A stretch of DNA of 48,414 bases from Planctomycetota bacterium (GCA_018814045.1 JAHJAR010000049.1:1-48414); one strand, 5' to 3'. Numbered from the stretch's first letter, positions 1 to 9,308 are shown. Notes: generated from the letters alone by a model not told the origin. Translations and numbers: made by a program.

Positions 1-1
1 G

Positions 2-1684
2 AAGATGTTTGCTTCCGGAATCTCGATTGCTTCGGGCGGGTCGGTGGGCCGCGAAGGGCCCATTGTCCAAATTGGCTCGGCCATCGGCTCGAGCGTTGGG
101 CAGTGGCTGCGCATCGACGAAAGGCGGCTGCGAACACTGGTGGCGTGCGGGGCCGCGGCGGGGATTGCCGGCACGTTCAACGCACCCGTCGCCGGCGCGT
201 TGTTCGCGGTCGAGATCATCCTGGCGGATTTCGGCGTCTTCCAGTTTTCACCAATCGTGATCTCGTCCGTCGCTGCGACCGTCGTCGGGCGGCACTTTCT
301 GGGCAACAGACCGGCGTTCATCGTACCGACATATGCGCTGGTGCAGCCGACCGAGTTGTTCGCCTATGCCGCCCTGGGAATCCTGGCTGGGCTGGTGGCA
401 CTCGCCTTTGTCAAGACGCTCTACGCCTTCGAAGACCTGTTCGACAAGATCACGCTGTATCCCCCGCTGAAGGCCGCGCTGGGCGGGATGATGATCGGCG
501 TCATCGCCTTGTGGTTCCCGCACGTCTATGGCGTCGGCTACGAGGCGATCGACGAGGCGCTGGCCGGGGGGGCCAATCTGGCGTGGTACCTGCTCCTGGC
601 GTTGGTGGCCATCAAGATCCTGGCTGTCTCAATCACGATCGGCTCCGGCGGCTCCGGGGGCATCTTCGCCCCCTCGTTATTCATCGGGGCCATGGCCGGC
701 GGGGCGATCGGAACGCTCGTGCACTCCATCTGGCCCGCCAGCACGGCCGGCCCGGGCGCCTACGCACTGGTCGGCATGGGTGCTGTGGTAGCGGCCGCCA
801 CGCACGCCCCGATCACGGCGATCCTGATCATTTTCGAGTTGACGGCCGACTACAAGATCATCCTGCCGCTGATGATCAGTTGCATCATCGCCACACTGCT
901 GGCCACGCGCCTGGAAGACGCGTCCATCTACACGCTGAAGCTGCTGCGCCGCGGAGTCGACATCCACAAAGGTCACGATATCAGTCTGCTCCGCCACCTA
1001 CTAATCCGGGATGAAATGCGCCGCGATTACGTCACGGTGCCGCCGGGTGAACGTCTCATGCCCGTGCTCTCCAAGTTCATTGAGCACCCGGGGAGTTCCA
1101 TCTTCGTGGTCGACGAGGACCGGCGCCTGCTCGGCGTGATTACCAACGAGCAGATCCGCTCCATCATGGCCGATCCGTCGTCGTTCGAGCCGCTCGTCAT
1201 CGCCGCCGACATCATGGTCGAACGCGATTTTCCCACCGTCGGTTTGGATGACACGCTCGCAGACGTGATGAAACGTCTGGCTTCGTATCGCGGCGAGGTC
1301 CCGGTGGTAGACGACGACCGCCTGGTTGGCGTGATCTGGCCCGAGGACGTCATCGCCCGCTACAACGCCGAGCTCTTCAAACGCGATATGGCGCGCAGCA
1401 TGGTCTCCAGTGTCAGCCAGGGGGCCGCCGTCGAACCGCTCCCGGCGGTCAAGGACACGAGCATCGCCGAGATCCCGGTGCCGGCCCACTATATTGGCCA
1501 GACGATCGGCGGTCTTGATATCCGTAAGCGCTATGACGTGTCAGTCTTGCTGATTAAGCAGAAGACCGGGGCCGGGGAAGAGGTCGTTAACGCCGTGCCC
1601 AGCCCGGATTACGTCTTTCGGCCGGACGACGTGCTGCTGGTGATAGGGACGAACGACAAGCTGCGCAATCTTGGCCACATCTGA
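2..1684 (+). CDS. ClC-family chloride channel/transporter with CBS and TrkA-C domains (5' end missing)
   Basis: This is the C-terminal part of a ClC-type chloride channel or H+/Cl- antiporter. The frame is open to the window edge, so the first helices and the GSGIP selectivity motif lie outside. Counting from the first ATG at 5, the conserved GREGP motif is at residues 15-19 and keeps the gating glutamate (E17). The second filter motif GxFxP follows a GSGGSGG run at about residues 215-225. After the membrane domain come two CBS domains (about 340-455), which usually bind adenine nucleotides. A roughly 80-residue TrkA-C/RCK-C-like domain (about 475-559) ends the protein and may sense a ligand. 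ClC plus CBS is common in bacteria; the added TrkA-C tail is less so. The family call is secure; whether it is a channel or an exchanger cannot be decided here. Confidence 0.93.
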   Translation, partial: KMFASGISIASGGSVGREGPIVQIGSAIGSSVGQWLRIDERRLRTLVACGAAAGIAGTFNAPVAGALFAVEIILADFGVFQFSPIVISSVAATVVGRHFLGNRPAFIVPTYALVQPTELFAYAALGILAGLVALAFVKTLYAFEDLFDKITLYPPLKAALGGMMIGVIALWFPHVYGVGYEAIDEALAGGANLAWYLLLALVAIKILAVSITIGSGGSGGIFAPSLFIGAMAGGAIGTLVHSIWPASTAGPGAYALVGMGAVVAAATHAPITAILIIFELTADYKIILPLMISCIIATLLATRLEDASIYTLKLLRRGVDIHKGHDISLLRHLLIRDEMRRDYVTVPPGERLMPVLSKFIEHPGSSIFVVDEDRRLLGVITNEQIRSIMADPSSFEPLVIAADIMVERDFPTVGLDDTLADVMKRLASYRGEVPVVDDDRLVGVIWPEDVIARYNAELFKRDMARSMVSSVSQGAAVEPLPAVKDTSIAEIPVPAHYIGQTIGGLDIRKRYDVSVLLIKQKTGAGEEVVNAVPSPDYVFRPDDVLLVIGTNDKLRNLGHI

Positions 1685-1738
1685 GCCGGCGTTTGCTGCG
1701 CCGCCGGCCCGTGACCGCCGCGGAATGTGGCGCGCTGC

Positions 1739-1987
1739 TCAGAAGACCGGCGTGCCCCACTCCTCTGCGAACGCCTCGTCGTTGATGATGGCGATGTAGC
1801 CATCGTCGTCGATATCGATGCCGTATACCGCGTTGGGTATGCCGCGCTGCGCGAACCAGAGTTCCAGCGCATCGGACAAGTTCTGTTCGTCGTCTGGTTC
1901 CACCAGGGACACGTCGACGACCCGCATGCGGGTGTCGTCGTATCCGCAGCGGGGCACACAGCGGATGGTTGTGGCCGTCTTCTTCAT
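1739..1987 (-). CDS. Small hypothetical protein, 82 aa
   Basis: Unrecognised small acidic protein. The ATG at 1987 is chosen because GAGGAC stands about 8 bases upstream; a TTG six codons earlier has no better site. The N-terminus is basic with two cysteines (about residues 10 and 14). The rest is rich in Asp/Glu and ends in a hydrophobic-acidic stretch, with no signal peptide or membrane segment. A good sigma-70-like promoter (TTGGAG, 17 bases, TATAAT at 2035-2063) precedes it, which is the main reason to believe the gene is real. It is convergent with the ClC gene; the 54 bases between them hold a 7-bp GC stem (gccggcg/cgccggc) without a T-run. No function is proposed. Confidence 0.6.
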   Translation of the reverse strand: MKKTATTIRCVPRCGYDDTRMRVVDVSLVEPDDEQNLSDALELWFAQRGIPNAVYGIDIDDDGYIAIINDEAFAEEWGTPVF

Positions 1988-2034
1988 CTTTCCGGTCCTC
2001 GCCAAGTCACGGCAAGTGTCCTTCCTCCATGGGT

Positions 2035-2063
2035 ATTATACGCTACGGGTGAAGCTCCTCCAA
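2035..2063 (-). promoter_or_regulatory. Sigma-70-like promoter for the 82-aa gene
   Basis: On the minus strand TTGGAG (2058-2063) is followed by 17 bases and then TATAAT (2035-2040), a perfect -10. The gene start is 48 bases downstream of the -10, with a GGAGGAAGG tract in the leader. Confidence 0.6.
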
Positions 2064-2147
2064 AACACGCGTGCATAACGGCGCCACAGGCAGTTACTAT
2101 CGGTCCTAACAGCGGAATCCCAACAGAGCCAACGTACCGAAGTCGGT

Positions 2148-3275
2148 TCAACGAGCCGGCAAGGCTGCGACCAGTTGCTGAATCTCCTCTGGCGAGTTGT
2201 AGAAGTGCGGGCTGGCACGCAGACGCCCCATCCGCGTGGCAACCACGATCTTGAATTCGTCGCGCAGGTGCTGGCGGAGCGCTTTCATGTCGTGTTCTTC
2301 GCATGAGAACGCGACGATGCCGCTCCATTCGCTCGGCGTGCGGGGACTGTGAACGGTCCAGCGTTTCGCCCGCAAGCCTTCGACCAGCATGTCTGTCAGC
2401 TTCTTGACGCGAACCTGGATCTCCTCGATCCCGACCTCGAGCAGCAGATCGAGCGACGCCCCCAGGGCGCAGATACCGGCCAGGTTGTAGACGCCGTTGT
2501 CGAAACGGCGCGCATCGTCGCGCAGATCGATGCGCACATCCGGGTCGTCGAAACCGTGCTTCATGCCCATGTAGCCCATCTCAGACGGGCTGATGTGGCC
2601 GAGCAGTTCGCGTTTGCAGTAGAAGATGCCGGCACCTTCCGGACCGCACAGCCACTTATGTCCGTCGGCGGCGAGCAAATCGATGTTCATGGCGCGCACG
2701 TCGAGCGGGTGGACGCCCAGCGCCTGGATCGCGTCCACACACAGCAGTACGCCCTTGTCCTTGCACAGTTCACCCAGGCGCGTCAGGTCCGTGCGGAATC
2801 CGTTCGACCATTGCACGGCCGAGATCGCCACTACACGCGTGCGGTTGTCCAGGTTGGCCGCGATGCGGTCGAACGGCACGCGCCCATCCTCGTCCGAAAC
2901 ACGTTTGAGCGTCACGCCGCGCTGCGCCAGGTTCATCCACGGATACACGTTCGAAGGAAACTCCATGGTGGTGGAGACGACGTTGTCGCCGGTCACCCAG
3001 TGGATGCCGTTGGCCACGTAGCTGATGCCCTCGGAGGTGTTCTTGACGAAGGTGACCTCGGAGGGTTCGGCGTTGATCAGCCGCGCCGCGGACTGCCGCG
3101 CGTGGTCCGCCGCCCGGAAGTAAGTCCCGCGCAGGTAGGCCGCCTCGGCCAGTTCGTGCGCATACCCGGCCAGCGCGTCGGCGGCCGGCCCCGACAAGGG
3201 AGCCACCGCGGCATGGTCGAGGAAGTTGTAGTTCCGCGTGATCGGGAATCGAGCGCGTATCTCTTCAAGCGTCAT
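2148..3275 (-). CDS. Class V aminotransferase (cysteine desulfurase/isopenicillin N epimerase-like)
   Basis: PLP-dependent enzyme of 375 aa, the normal length for class V aminotransferases. The frame is open 65 codons further upstream, but the ATG at 3275 begins the typical family N-terminus (residues 13-25 read TRNYNFLDHAAVA). Visible features are the phosphate-binding region VKNTSEGISYVANG (77-90), the cofactor aspartate D181 in VDAIQ, and the Schiff-base lysine K207 in ADGHKWLCGPEG. It is closest in style to the SufS/isopenicillin-N-epimerase branch. There is no Cys in the position of a SufS active-site loop that I can identify with confidence, so the substrate is open. It is transcribed divergently from hslU, and no suf genes adjoin it, which argues against a dedicated Fe-S role. 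Confidence 0.85.
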   Translation of the reverse strand: MTLEEIRARFPITRNYNFLDHAAVAPLSGPAADALAGYAHELAEAAYLRGTYFRAADHARQSAARLINAEPSEVTFVKNTSEGISYVANGIHWVTGDNVVSTTMEFPSNVYPWMNLAQRGVTLKRVSDEDGRVPFDRIAANLDNRTRVVAISAVQWSNGFRTDLTRLGELCKDKGVLLCVDAIQALGVHPLDVRAMNIDLLAADGHKWLCGPEGAGIFYCKRELLGHISPSEMGYMGMKHGFDDPDVRIDLRDDARRFDNGVYNLAGICALGASLDLLLEVGIEEIQVRVKKLTDMLVEGLRAKRWTVHSPRTPSEWSGIVAFSCEEHDMKALRQHLRDEFKIVVATRMGRLRASPHFYNSPEEIQQLVAALPAR

Positions 3276-3312
3276 CGTTGTTTTCCATTCGCCCTGTCGC
3301 GGACTCATTCCT

Positions 3313-3318
3313 ATTGTA
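3313..3318 (-). promoter_or_regulatory. Candidate -10 element for the aminotransferase gene
   Basis: TACAAT on the minus strand, 38 bases upstream of the ATG at 3275. The -35 (CAGACG at 17-base spacing) matches only 3 of 6 positions, so the call rests mainly on the -10. The rest of the 314-base divergent gap (3276-3589) shows no gene. Confidence 0.35.
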
Positions 3319-3489
3319 GGGGCGCCTATCCACGGCGTCTGCCGATTGCCGCGGTTCCCATAATTGCATCGGTAAACCGGTGCTCTGAGTTGCTGTCCTC
3401 TTGCCACAATCACGATTGTGCTCCAGGGCGCCGGGAGCGCACACGGCGGCCCCATGCGTCTGGCCACCAAGTGTCCTGCACACTCGCGA

Positions 3490-3519
3490 TTGCATGGCCC
3501 GGACCTTCACCGCTATGAT
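3490..3519 (+). promoter_or_regulatory. Candidate hslU promoter
   Basis: TTGCAT (3490-3495), 18 bases, then TATGAT (3514-3519), 71 bases upstream of the hslU ATG. The -10 sits in a gcTATGATgg context shared with other promoters in this window. Confidence 0.4.
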
Positions 3520-3589
3520 GGCGTCGGTCGCCCGACAAGTGTCGTGGCCACCGCCGGTAACTCTGTTTCAACCTCAATGACCGTGTCAC

Positions 3590-4930
3590 ATGGACGATTG
3601 GACCCCTCGACGAATAGTGGCGGCCCTCGACCGGCATATCGTCGGCCAGGATGACGCCAAGCGCGCTGTCGCCGTGGCCATCCGTAACCGCTGGCGTCGC
3701 TTGCACTTGTCCGAACACATGCGCGAAGACGTTTGCCCGAAGAATATCCTGATGATCGGTCCGACCGGAGTCGGCAAGACCGAGATCGCTCGTCGGCTGG
3801 CGCAGTTGACCAACGCGCCATTCATCAAGATTGAGGCCACCAAGTTCACCGAGGTTGGCTACTACGGTCGCGATGTGGACAGCATCGTCCGGGATCTGGT
3901 CGAGCGCGCTCTGACGCTCGAACGGCAACGAGCCGCCGAAGGCGTGACGGAGCGGGCCCGGCTGGCCGCCGAAGATCGCATCCTCGACCAGCTTCTGCCC
4001 GGCGGCGAAAGCTACGACCCCTCCAGCCAGGAGCAGGCGGAACGCCGAAATCGCACGCGCGAGAAACTGCGGTTGCAACTCCAGGCCGGCGGGCTGGCCG
4101 AGCGCATGGTCGAGGTCACCACACGGGAGCGGGCTGTCTCACCACACGCGCTGAGCACCATGGGCCTGGACCAGATGGGGCCGGAGTTCGAGCAGTTCAT
4201 GGAACGAATGATCCCGTCGCACACGCGGCGCCAACGCCTCCCCGTACCCCAGGCGCTCGAAGTGCTCATGCAGCAGGAGACCGATCGCCTGATTGACGAG
4301 GAGTCGATTCACCAGACTGCTATCCGGCATTGCGAGGAGAGCGGGCTGGTCTTTCTCGACGAGCTCGACAAGATCTGCGGCTCCGGCCTGGGCGAAAGCG
4401 CCGGGCCGGAGGTGTCGCGCAGCGGCGTGCAGCGCGACCTGCTGCCCCTGGTCGAAGGCACGACCGTCAGCACGCGCTACGGGATGGTGCGCACCGACCA
4501 TATCCTGTTCATCGCGGCCGGCGCCTTCACCCAGACCAACCCGAGCGATCTGATTCCCGAACTGCAAGGACGCTTCGCCATCCGCGTGGAGCTGGATGAT
4601 CTCAGCGCGGATGACTACTACCGCATCCTGACCGAACCCCAAAATGCGCTCATCAAGCAGCAGATCGCGCTGCTCGAAACCGAGGGCGTGAAGCTGACCT
4701 TCACGGCCGAAGCACTGGTCGAGATGGCGGAGATGGCGTTCAGGGCCAACCAGATGCTCGAGAACATCGGGGCCCGCCGACTCTACACGATTGTCGAGAA
4801 GGTTACCGAAGAGATCGCCTTCAACGCCAGCGACGCGGCCAACAAGGACGTCACGATCGACATCGACTACGTACGCATGCGTCTGGCGGACATTCTCGAG
4901 GACGAAGAGCGCAGCCAGATTGAGTTGTAG
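3590..4930 (+). CDS. hslU: ATP-dependent protease ATPase subunit HslU (ClpY)
   Basis: HslU is the AAA+ unfoldase that feeds substrates to the HslV peptidase. The protein has 446 aa, the usual length, and starts with a family-typical T-P-R-x-I-V. Walker A is GPTGVGKT (57-64), Walker B is LVFLDELD (253-260), and the sensor/arginine regions include the conserved SDLIPELQGRF (319-329) and GARRLYT (394-400). The helical I-domain insertion lies around 105-245. The central pore loop, usually GYVG, reads GYYG (90-93), so the substrate-gripping tyrosine is doubled. The C-terminal tail normally docks into HslV and commonly ends in F/I-L; here the protein ends in IEL. hslV, normally directly upstream, is absent: the neighbour is a divergent aminotransferase. 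Either hslV lies elsewhere or this HslU acts alone or with another partner. Confidence 0.95.
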   Translation: MDDWTPRRIVAALDRHIVGQDDAKRAVAVAIRNRWRRLHLSEHMREDVCPKNILMIGPTGVGKTEIARRLAQLTNAPFIKIEATKFTEVGYYGRDVDSIVRDLVERALTLERQRAAEGVTERARLAAEDRILDQLLPGGESYDPSSQEQAERRNRTREKLRLQLQAGGLAERMVEVTTRERAVSPHALSTMGLDQMGPEFEQFMERMIPSHTRRQRLPVPQALEVLMQQETDRLIDEESIHQTAIRHCEESGLVFLDELDKICGSGLGESAGPEVSRSGVQRDLLPLVEGTTVSTRYGMVRTDHILFIAAGAFTQTNPSDLIPELQGRFAIRVELDDLSADDYYRILTEPQNALIKQQIALLETEGVKLTFTAEALVEMAEMAFRANQMLENIGARRLYTIVEKVTEEIAFNASDAANKDVTIDIDYVRMRLADILEDEERSQIEL

Positions 4931-5041
4931 CCGTTGGGCCGCATGGGCCGCCGGCAGCGCTGCCCGTGGCTTGTATTCACCAACCATCGCATAGCCCGGT
5001 AACATCGTCATGTGGCGCGCTGGTGGCGCGGGGCGAGTTTG

Positions 5042-5050
5042 TGCTAGAAT
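5042..5050 (+). promoter_or_regulatory. Extended -10 promoter upstream of the carboxyltransferase gene
   Basis: TG-C-TAGAAT, an extended -10, 159 bases upstream of the GTG start at 5209. No good -35 is seen, as is usual for extended -10 promoters. The same gcTAGAATgcg string recurs before batD. Confidence 0.35.
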
Positions 5051-5208
5051 GCGAATGAACGGACCGATCACAGCGCCTTCCGCAGCCGGAGAGTGGGCGC
5101 GGCCGCTGGAAGCGAATCGTGGCGAAACCCGCCGGGCCGTCCTGTTCGAAGCTGCCGCTGGTGCGGGCGGTCTCGGATGTGGTGTGCCAGCACGGCTGAG
5201 AATCAGAC

Positions 5209-7335
5209 GTGGCCTTCATTCTGCCGTTTGAAACCGAGATCCATGCCCTCGACGAGCAGCTCGCCGCGCTGCCCGAGGACGATCAGGCGCGCGCCGAATT
5301 GCAGGACCGGCTGGCGGATCTGGAAGCGGCGGCCTACCCCAACCTGAGCGCGTACGACAAGTTTCTACTCTCGGGGCATCCGCTGCGCCCCAAGTCGCTC
5401 GACTACATCCAGCACATCTTCCAGGACGTTCGCCTGTTCTACAACCATGACGTGCGCGGCGACCATCTGGTCGTGGCGGGTGAGGCTCGGATCGAGCTCG
5501 CCGGTCAGCTTCAGGATGTCATCGTAATCGGGCAGCAAACCGGTCCGTCTTCCCGCCGCGATGAGCTGCTCACGCTGCCAGTGGCCGAGTACCAGCGTTG
5601 GAACCAGGGGATGGGCTTCCCGGACGGCTACCGCAAAGCGGTGTACTTCATGGAGCGAGCAGAGCAGCGGGGCTGGCCGGTGGTGGTCTTTGTGGACACG
5701 CCGGGCGCCGACCCTTCGGAATACTCGGAGGAAGAGGGGCAGGCCTTCGCCATCAACGAGGTCATCCACAAGACGACCGCACTCAAGGTGCCTAACCTCT
5801 CGTACATCATCAGCCTGGGGGCAAGCGGGGGCGCGATCGCGATCACGCCCACGAACCGGACGATCATGAACGAATACGCCACGTACATGGTGATCAGTCC
5901 GGGCGGCTGTGCCTCGATTCTGTTCCGCAATCGCAGTCCGGAGTCGATTCGTAACGCCGCGGTGGGGCTGCGGCTCACGTCGGCTGATGCCGTCGAACAG
6001 GGGACCATCGACGAAGTCGTGCCGGAAGGTCTGCATCCCGGACACCGTTACCCTGGCGAACTGCTGGTCCAGGCCCGTGACGCCGTCGCCCGCAACCTGG
6101 CGCAGATCGTCGGGCTGCGCGACGGCACGGCTGAGCACGCCCGGCGCCAGAAGTTCTTCGCGATGGGCGTCTGGGGCACCAACGGCGACAAACGCGACGC
6201 CACCACGCTGGCCAAGCTCGCCGCCGAGCAGGACCAGGCTTTTCTCGGCATGCGCGATGCGCTCGGTGACTATCTCGTGGCGGAGACCGCCAAGATCACC
6301 ACGGGCAACGGCAAGCTGGGCAGCGAAGCCGCTTTGATGGCCCAGGTGCACGCGCGGCTGAACGTCGCCCGTGTGGTTTACGCGGTCGATCGCGCCCACG
6401 CGCGCTACCTCAGCGAGACACTGGGGTTCAATGCCTATTCGCTCAGCAAGAGCCAGTGGGCTCAACTGCGCGAATACGTGCTCCAGCGGCGCTATGGCGA
6501 TATGGACGGAGCCGAGTCGCTGCACCCCACGGGCGGTGTCAGCCCCTACCGCCGCCTGCACCCGGCGGACTGGATCCGCCTGCTGACCGAGCCCGAGTCG
6601 TTCCGCGAGTTCGAGCAGACCAGCCGCTACTGCTCTGTGGACCAGTTGCGTTTTCCGCAGTACCAGGAAGCTCTAGCCCGTGGCATCAAGAGCACCGACC
6701 TCCAATCCGGGCTGATCACCGGCACCGCGCGGATCGGCGGACACGCGGTCGTTCTGGCGCTGAACAACTTCGGCCTCGTCGGCAGCAGCCTGTGCGACGA
6801 GATCGGCGAGAAGTACCGCTACGCCGCTCACCAGGCGCTCATCACGCGAACTCCGCTGGTCTCCGTGGCCATGGGCGGCGGCGCCCGGATGCAGGAAGGC
6901 ACGCCTTCCATGCACCGCAATATCCCCAAGGCCCAGCACGCTCTGAACGAGCTGGAGGAGGCCGGGGTGCCCCACATCTCGATCATCGCTGACCCGACGC
7001 TGGGCGGCACGGCGATCAGCTATGGGCTGCGCGGCGACTACATGATCGTCGTGGAGGGCTCGGCCAACATCGGCTTCTCGGGCAAGCGCGTCGTCGAGCA
7101 GTTCCAGCAACGCCGGGTTGCCCCCGACTTTCAGCAGGGCTCCTGGCTGCTGCACCGCGGCTTTGTCGACGAATGTGTGGCCACCGAGCGCCTGGGCGGC
7201 CGGATCGCCGAACTACTCACGCACATCGCCGAGGGTGGACGCTTGGCCGATTTGCAGACGCGACAGAGGCGCCGTTGGCAACCGCAGGAGGAAGTCGTCC
7301 TCACGCCCACGCCGCGGGCCACGTCGATGGTCTGA
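5209..7335 (+). CDS. Fused acetyl-CoA carboxylase carboxyltransferase (alpha-like domain then beta-like domain)
   Basis: A 708-aa protein carrying both halves of the bacterial ACC carboxyltransferase, which moves CO2 from biotin to acetyl-CoA. Residues 1 to about 300 resemble AccA: G-F-P-D-G-Y-R-K-A (136-144), FVDTPGADPSEYSEEEGQA (161-179), GASGGAIAI (204-212) and ISPGGCASILFRN (229-241). Residues about 445-690 resemble AccD: GGGARMQEG near 555, then a DPTLGGTAISYG and an IGFSGKRVVEQ segment. The order alpha-beta is the reverse of the usual AccD-AccA fusions, and the AccD zinc ribbon (paired CxxC) is missing. The GTG at 5209 is the first possible start, since an in-frame TGA lies at 5197. Biotin carboxylase and BCCP are not in the window, so the acyl-CoA substrate (acetyl versus propionyl) is inferred. 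Confidence 0.85.
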   Translation: MAFILPFETEIHALDEQLAALPEDDQARAELQDRLADLEAAAYPNLSAYDKFLLSGHPLRPKSLDYIQHIFQDVRLFYNHDVRGDHLVVAGEARIELAGQLQDVIVIGQQTGPSSRRDELLTLPVAEYQRWNQGMGFPDGYRKAVYFMERAEQRGWPVVVFVDTPGADPSEYSEEEGQAFAINEVIHKTTALKVPNLSYIISLGASGGAIAITPTNRTIMNEYATYMVISPGGCASILFRNRSPESIRNAAVGLRLTSADAVEQGTIDEVVPEGLHPGHRYPGELLVQARDAVARNLAQIVGLRDGTAEHARRQKFFAMGVWGTNGDKRDATTLAKLAAEQDQAFLGMRDALGDYLVAETAKITTGNGKLGSEAALMAQVHARLNVARVVYAVDRAHARYLSETLGFNAYSLSKSQWAQLREYVLQRRYGDMDGAESLHPTGGVSPYRRLHPADWIRLLTEPESFREFEQTSRYCSVDQLRFPQYQEALARGIKSTDLQSGLITGTARIGGHAVVLALNNFGLVGSSLCDEIGEKYRYAAHQALITRTPLVSVAMGGGARMQEGTPSMHRNIPKAQHALNELEEAGVPHISIIADPTLGGTAISYGLRGDYMIVVEGSANIGFSGKRVVEQFQQRRVAPDFQQGSWLLHRGFVDECVATERLGGRIAELLTHIAEGGRLADLQTRQRRRWQPQEEVVLTPTPRATSMV

Positions 7336-7396
7336 CCGGCGCTGCCGCCGCCGAACGCGCTGCTCCTCGAACCGTGTTCAACCGTATCACAGCCGC

Positions 7397-7402
7397 TAGA
7401 AT
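7397..7402 (+). promoter_or_regulatory. Candidate -10 element upstream of batD
   Basis: TAGAAT within gcTAGAATgcg, 92 bases upstream of the chosen batD start. The string is almost identical to that before the carboxyltransferase gene. The -35 is poor. Confidence 0.3.
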
Positions 7403-7493
7403 GCGACAGGTTTGCGGCCAGGAAGCCGTCAGGATGAAACGGTGGACCACCTGTGCCAACCACGCCAGGCAGGATGGCGTACGACTGAAGGCC

Positions 7494-9308
7494 ATGCGGA
7501 GAACGGCAACATCTCACAGTAAAGCGCTCTCGTCCAGGAGCACGGCGCGCGTGGTTGCGGCGTGTACGCTCGGCACCCTGGTTGGCCTATGCGCCATGGC
7601 GCCGGCCAGCGCACAGGCCACCGTTGAGCTGAAGGTCGGCGAGCGCGAGGCGTTCGTGCGCGAGCCGCTGCTGGTCGAAGTGCATGTCGTCGATTTCGAC
7701 GAGTGCGAGCAGCCCACCTTCCCGGACGTTCCTGATTGCACGGTTGTTCCGCTGGGCGGGGGCTTGGACAGCCGGCAGAGTTACATGGTGCAGGGACGCT
7801 TCGCGGAGTACCACTCACGCATTTACCGGTTCGAACTCACGCCGCACAAGGCTGGGGAACTGCGGATTCCGCCAGTCACCGTGGCAGTGGATGGGAAGGC
7901 GCTGCAAACGCGCGCCGTACGTCTGCCCGTCCGGGCCAGCGACGCCGATGAACTGCTGGCAGTCGAGATTTCCTGCCCGCGCGAGCGCATCTACGTGGGG
8001 CAACGCGTCCGCCTGATCATGACCATCTGGGTCAAACCCGCCCTGGCCTTCGGTCGCCGGCTGAGCGGCAATCAGATGATGGAGTTCTTCGAGCGCAGTG
8101 ATTTTGGTCCGTTTCCAACGCGGGTAACGGTCGGGGAGCGCGAGTGGGAAGCCGCCGACGGGACGAAGCAGCTCTACTACACGTACGAAAGTGTGGCGGA
8201 CTACGTGCCCGATCGGCCCGGACGGCTGACGTTCGACGAGTTAAGCGTGGGCATGAGCTACCCGGTGCGCTTCGGACGCACCATCTTTGGCGATCCACAG
8301 GTCGCGGACCAGCGCCGCTTGCGAGCCAGGCCGAAGGTGGCGGTGACGGAGGTCCTGCCCCTGCCCAGCGCGGGGCGCCCTCCCAGTTTCGCCGGTGCCG
8401 TCGGCACATACGATCTCACCGTGACAGCCAAGCCGACGACGGTACGCGTCGGTGATCCGATAGAGTTGACGATCGAGATCAGAGGCACCGGTCCCATCGA
8501 GATCCTGCCTGCGCCAGCGCTGACCACCAACTCACTCCTGACGGAGTCCTTTCGCGTACCGCGTGAAACGCTCGCGGGCGAGGTCGACGGCAACCGCAAG
8601 CGCTTCACCCAGATCGTGCGCGCCAAACGGGCCGACGTGACCGAGTTGCCGCCGCTCGAATACGCCTACTTCGACCCTGACAGCAGCAGCTACGAGATCG
8701 CGCGCAGCGACGCTATTCCGCTGCGAGTCACTGCTGCGGAATCCCTGGCGGTGGCCGATCTGGCCGACATCGTGACGGCCCCCCAGGTCGAACAGGGCCG
8801 TGACTTGCGCCCGCTCGACGGGCTGCGCGACAACGAACGTAGCGCGGCCGCGCTGTTGACCAGACGGCACTCCGTTCGCAGCAGCCAGGTCGTCGCCGTC
8901 ACGCTCGCACCGCCGGCCGTCTTCCTGATGGTCTGGGGTGGCATGGCGTATGTGCAGAGCCGCAGTGGCGACGTCGGGCGGCGTCGGCGTCAGGGCGCGC
9001 TGTTTAACGCCCGGCGGCGCCTTGCGCAGACGCGGCACGCGCCGGCCCGCGCGCGGGCGCGCGAGGTCGAGGCTGCCTTGGCTGGGTATCTGGCGGATCG
9101 TTGCAACGCACCGCCGGCGCGCCTCACTGGACGGGCCGCCATCGACTTTCTCACCGAACGCGCCGTGAATCCCGAGACTCGCCAGCGCTGGGCCGACGTA
9201 TTGGCCCGCTGCGAGCAGGCTTCCTTCGGCGGCGTGGACGCCGACGCCGACGCTATCGCCGACGCGGCCCGCGAATGTCTGGTCCGGCTGGAGCGTGAAC
9301 GGTTGTGA
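7494..9308 (+). CDS. BatD-like protein
   Basis: A secreted/membrane-anchored protein of 604 aa from the ATG at 7494, which gives a plausible signal peptide: a basic start, a hydrophobic core near residues 18-38, then ASAQA. An ATG 20 codons earlier is possible. The long extracytoplasmic part holds immunoglobulin-like beta segments, including two copies of a pattern around 'V-x-V-G-[ED]-x-x-x-[LV]' typical of BatD. A single membrane segment lies near 465-488, followed by a basic cytoplasmic tail. BatD works with BatA/BatB (VWA proteins) and BatE in the Bacteroides aerotolerance operon; the biochemical role is unclear. Its stop codon overlaps the start of the BatE-like gene by 4 bases, so the two are translationally coupled. 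No batA, batB or MoxR gene lies upstream here. Confidence 0.75.
   Translation: MRRTATSHSKALSSRSTARVVAACTLGTLVGLCAMAPASAQATVELKVGEREAFVREPLLVEVHVVDFDECEQPTFPDVPDCTVVPLGGGLDSRQSYMVQGRFAEYHSRIYRFELTPHKAGELRIPPVTVAVDGKALQTRAVRLPVRASDADELLAVEISCPRERIYVGQRVRLIMTIWVKPALAFGRRLSGNQMMEFFERSDFGPFPTRVTVGEREWEAADGTKQLYYTYESVADYVPDRPGRLTFDELSVGMSYPVRFGRTIFGDPQVADQRRLRARPKVAVTEVLPLPSAGRPPSFAGAVGTYDLTVTAKPTTVRVGDPIELTIEIRGTGPIEILPAPALTTNSLLTESFRVPRETLAGEVDGNRKRFTQIVRAKRADVTELPPLEYAYFDPDSSSYEIARSDAIPLRVTAAESLAVADLADIVTAPQVEQGRDLRPLDGLRDNERSAAALLTRRHSVRSSQVVAVTLAPPAVFLMVWGGMAYVQSRSGDVGRRRRQGALFNARRRLAQTRHAPARARAREVEAALAGYLADRCNAPPARLTGRAAIDFLTERAVNPETRQRWADVLARCEQASFGGVDADADAIADAARECLVRLERERL

Noticed and set aside
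7173-7493. Longer BatD start overlapping the carboxyltransferase gene
   Set aside because: The extra residues overlap the upstream coding sequence and would bury the signal peptide.
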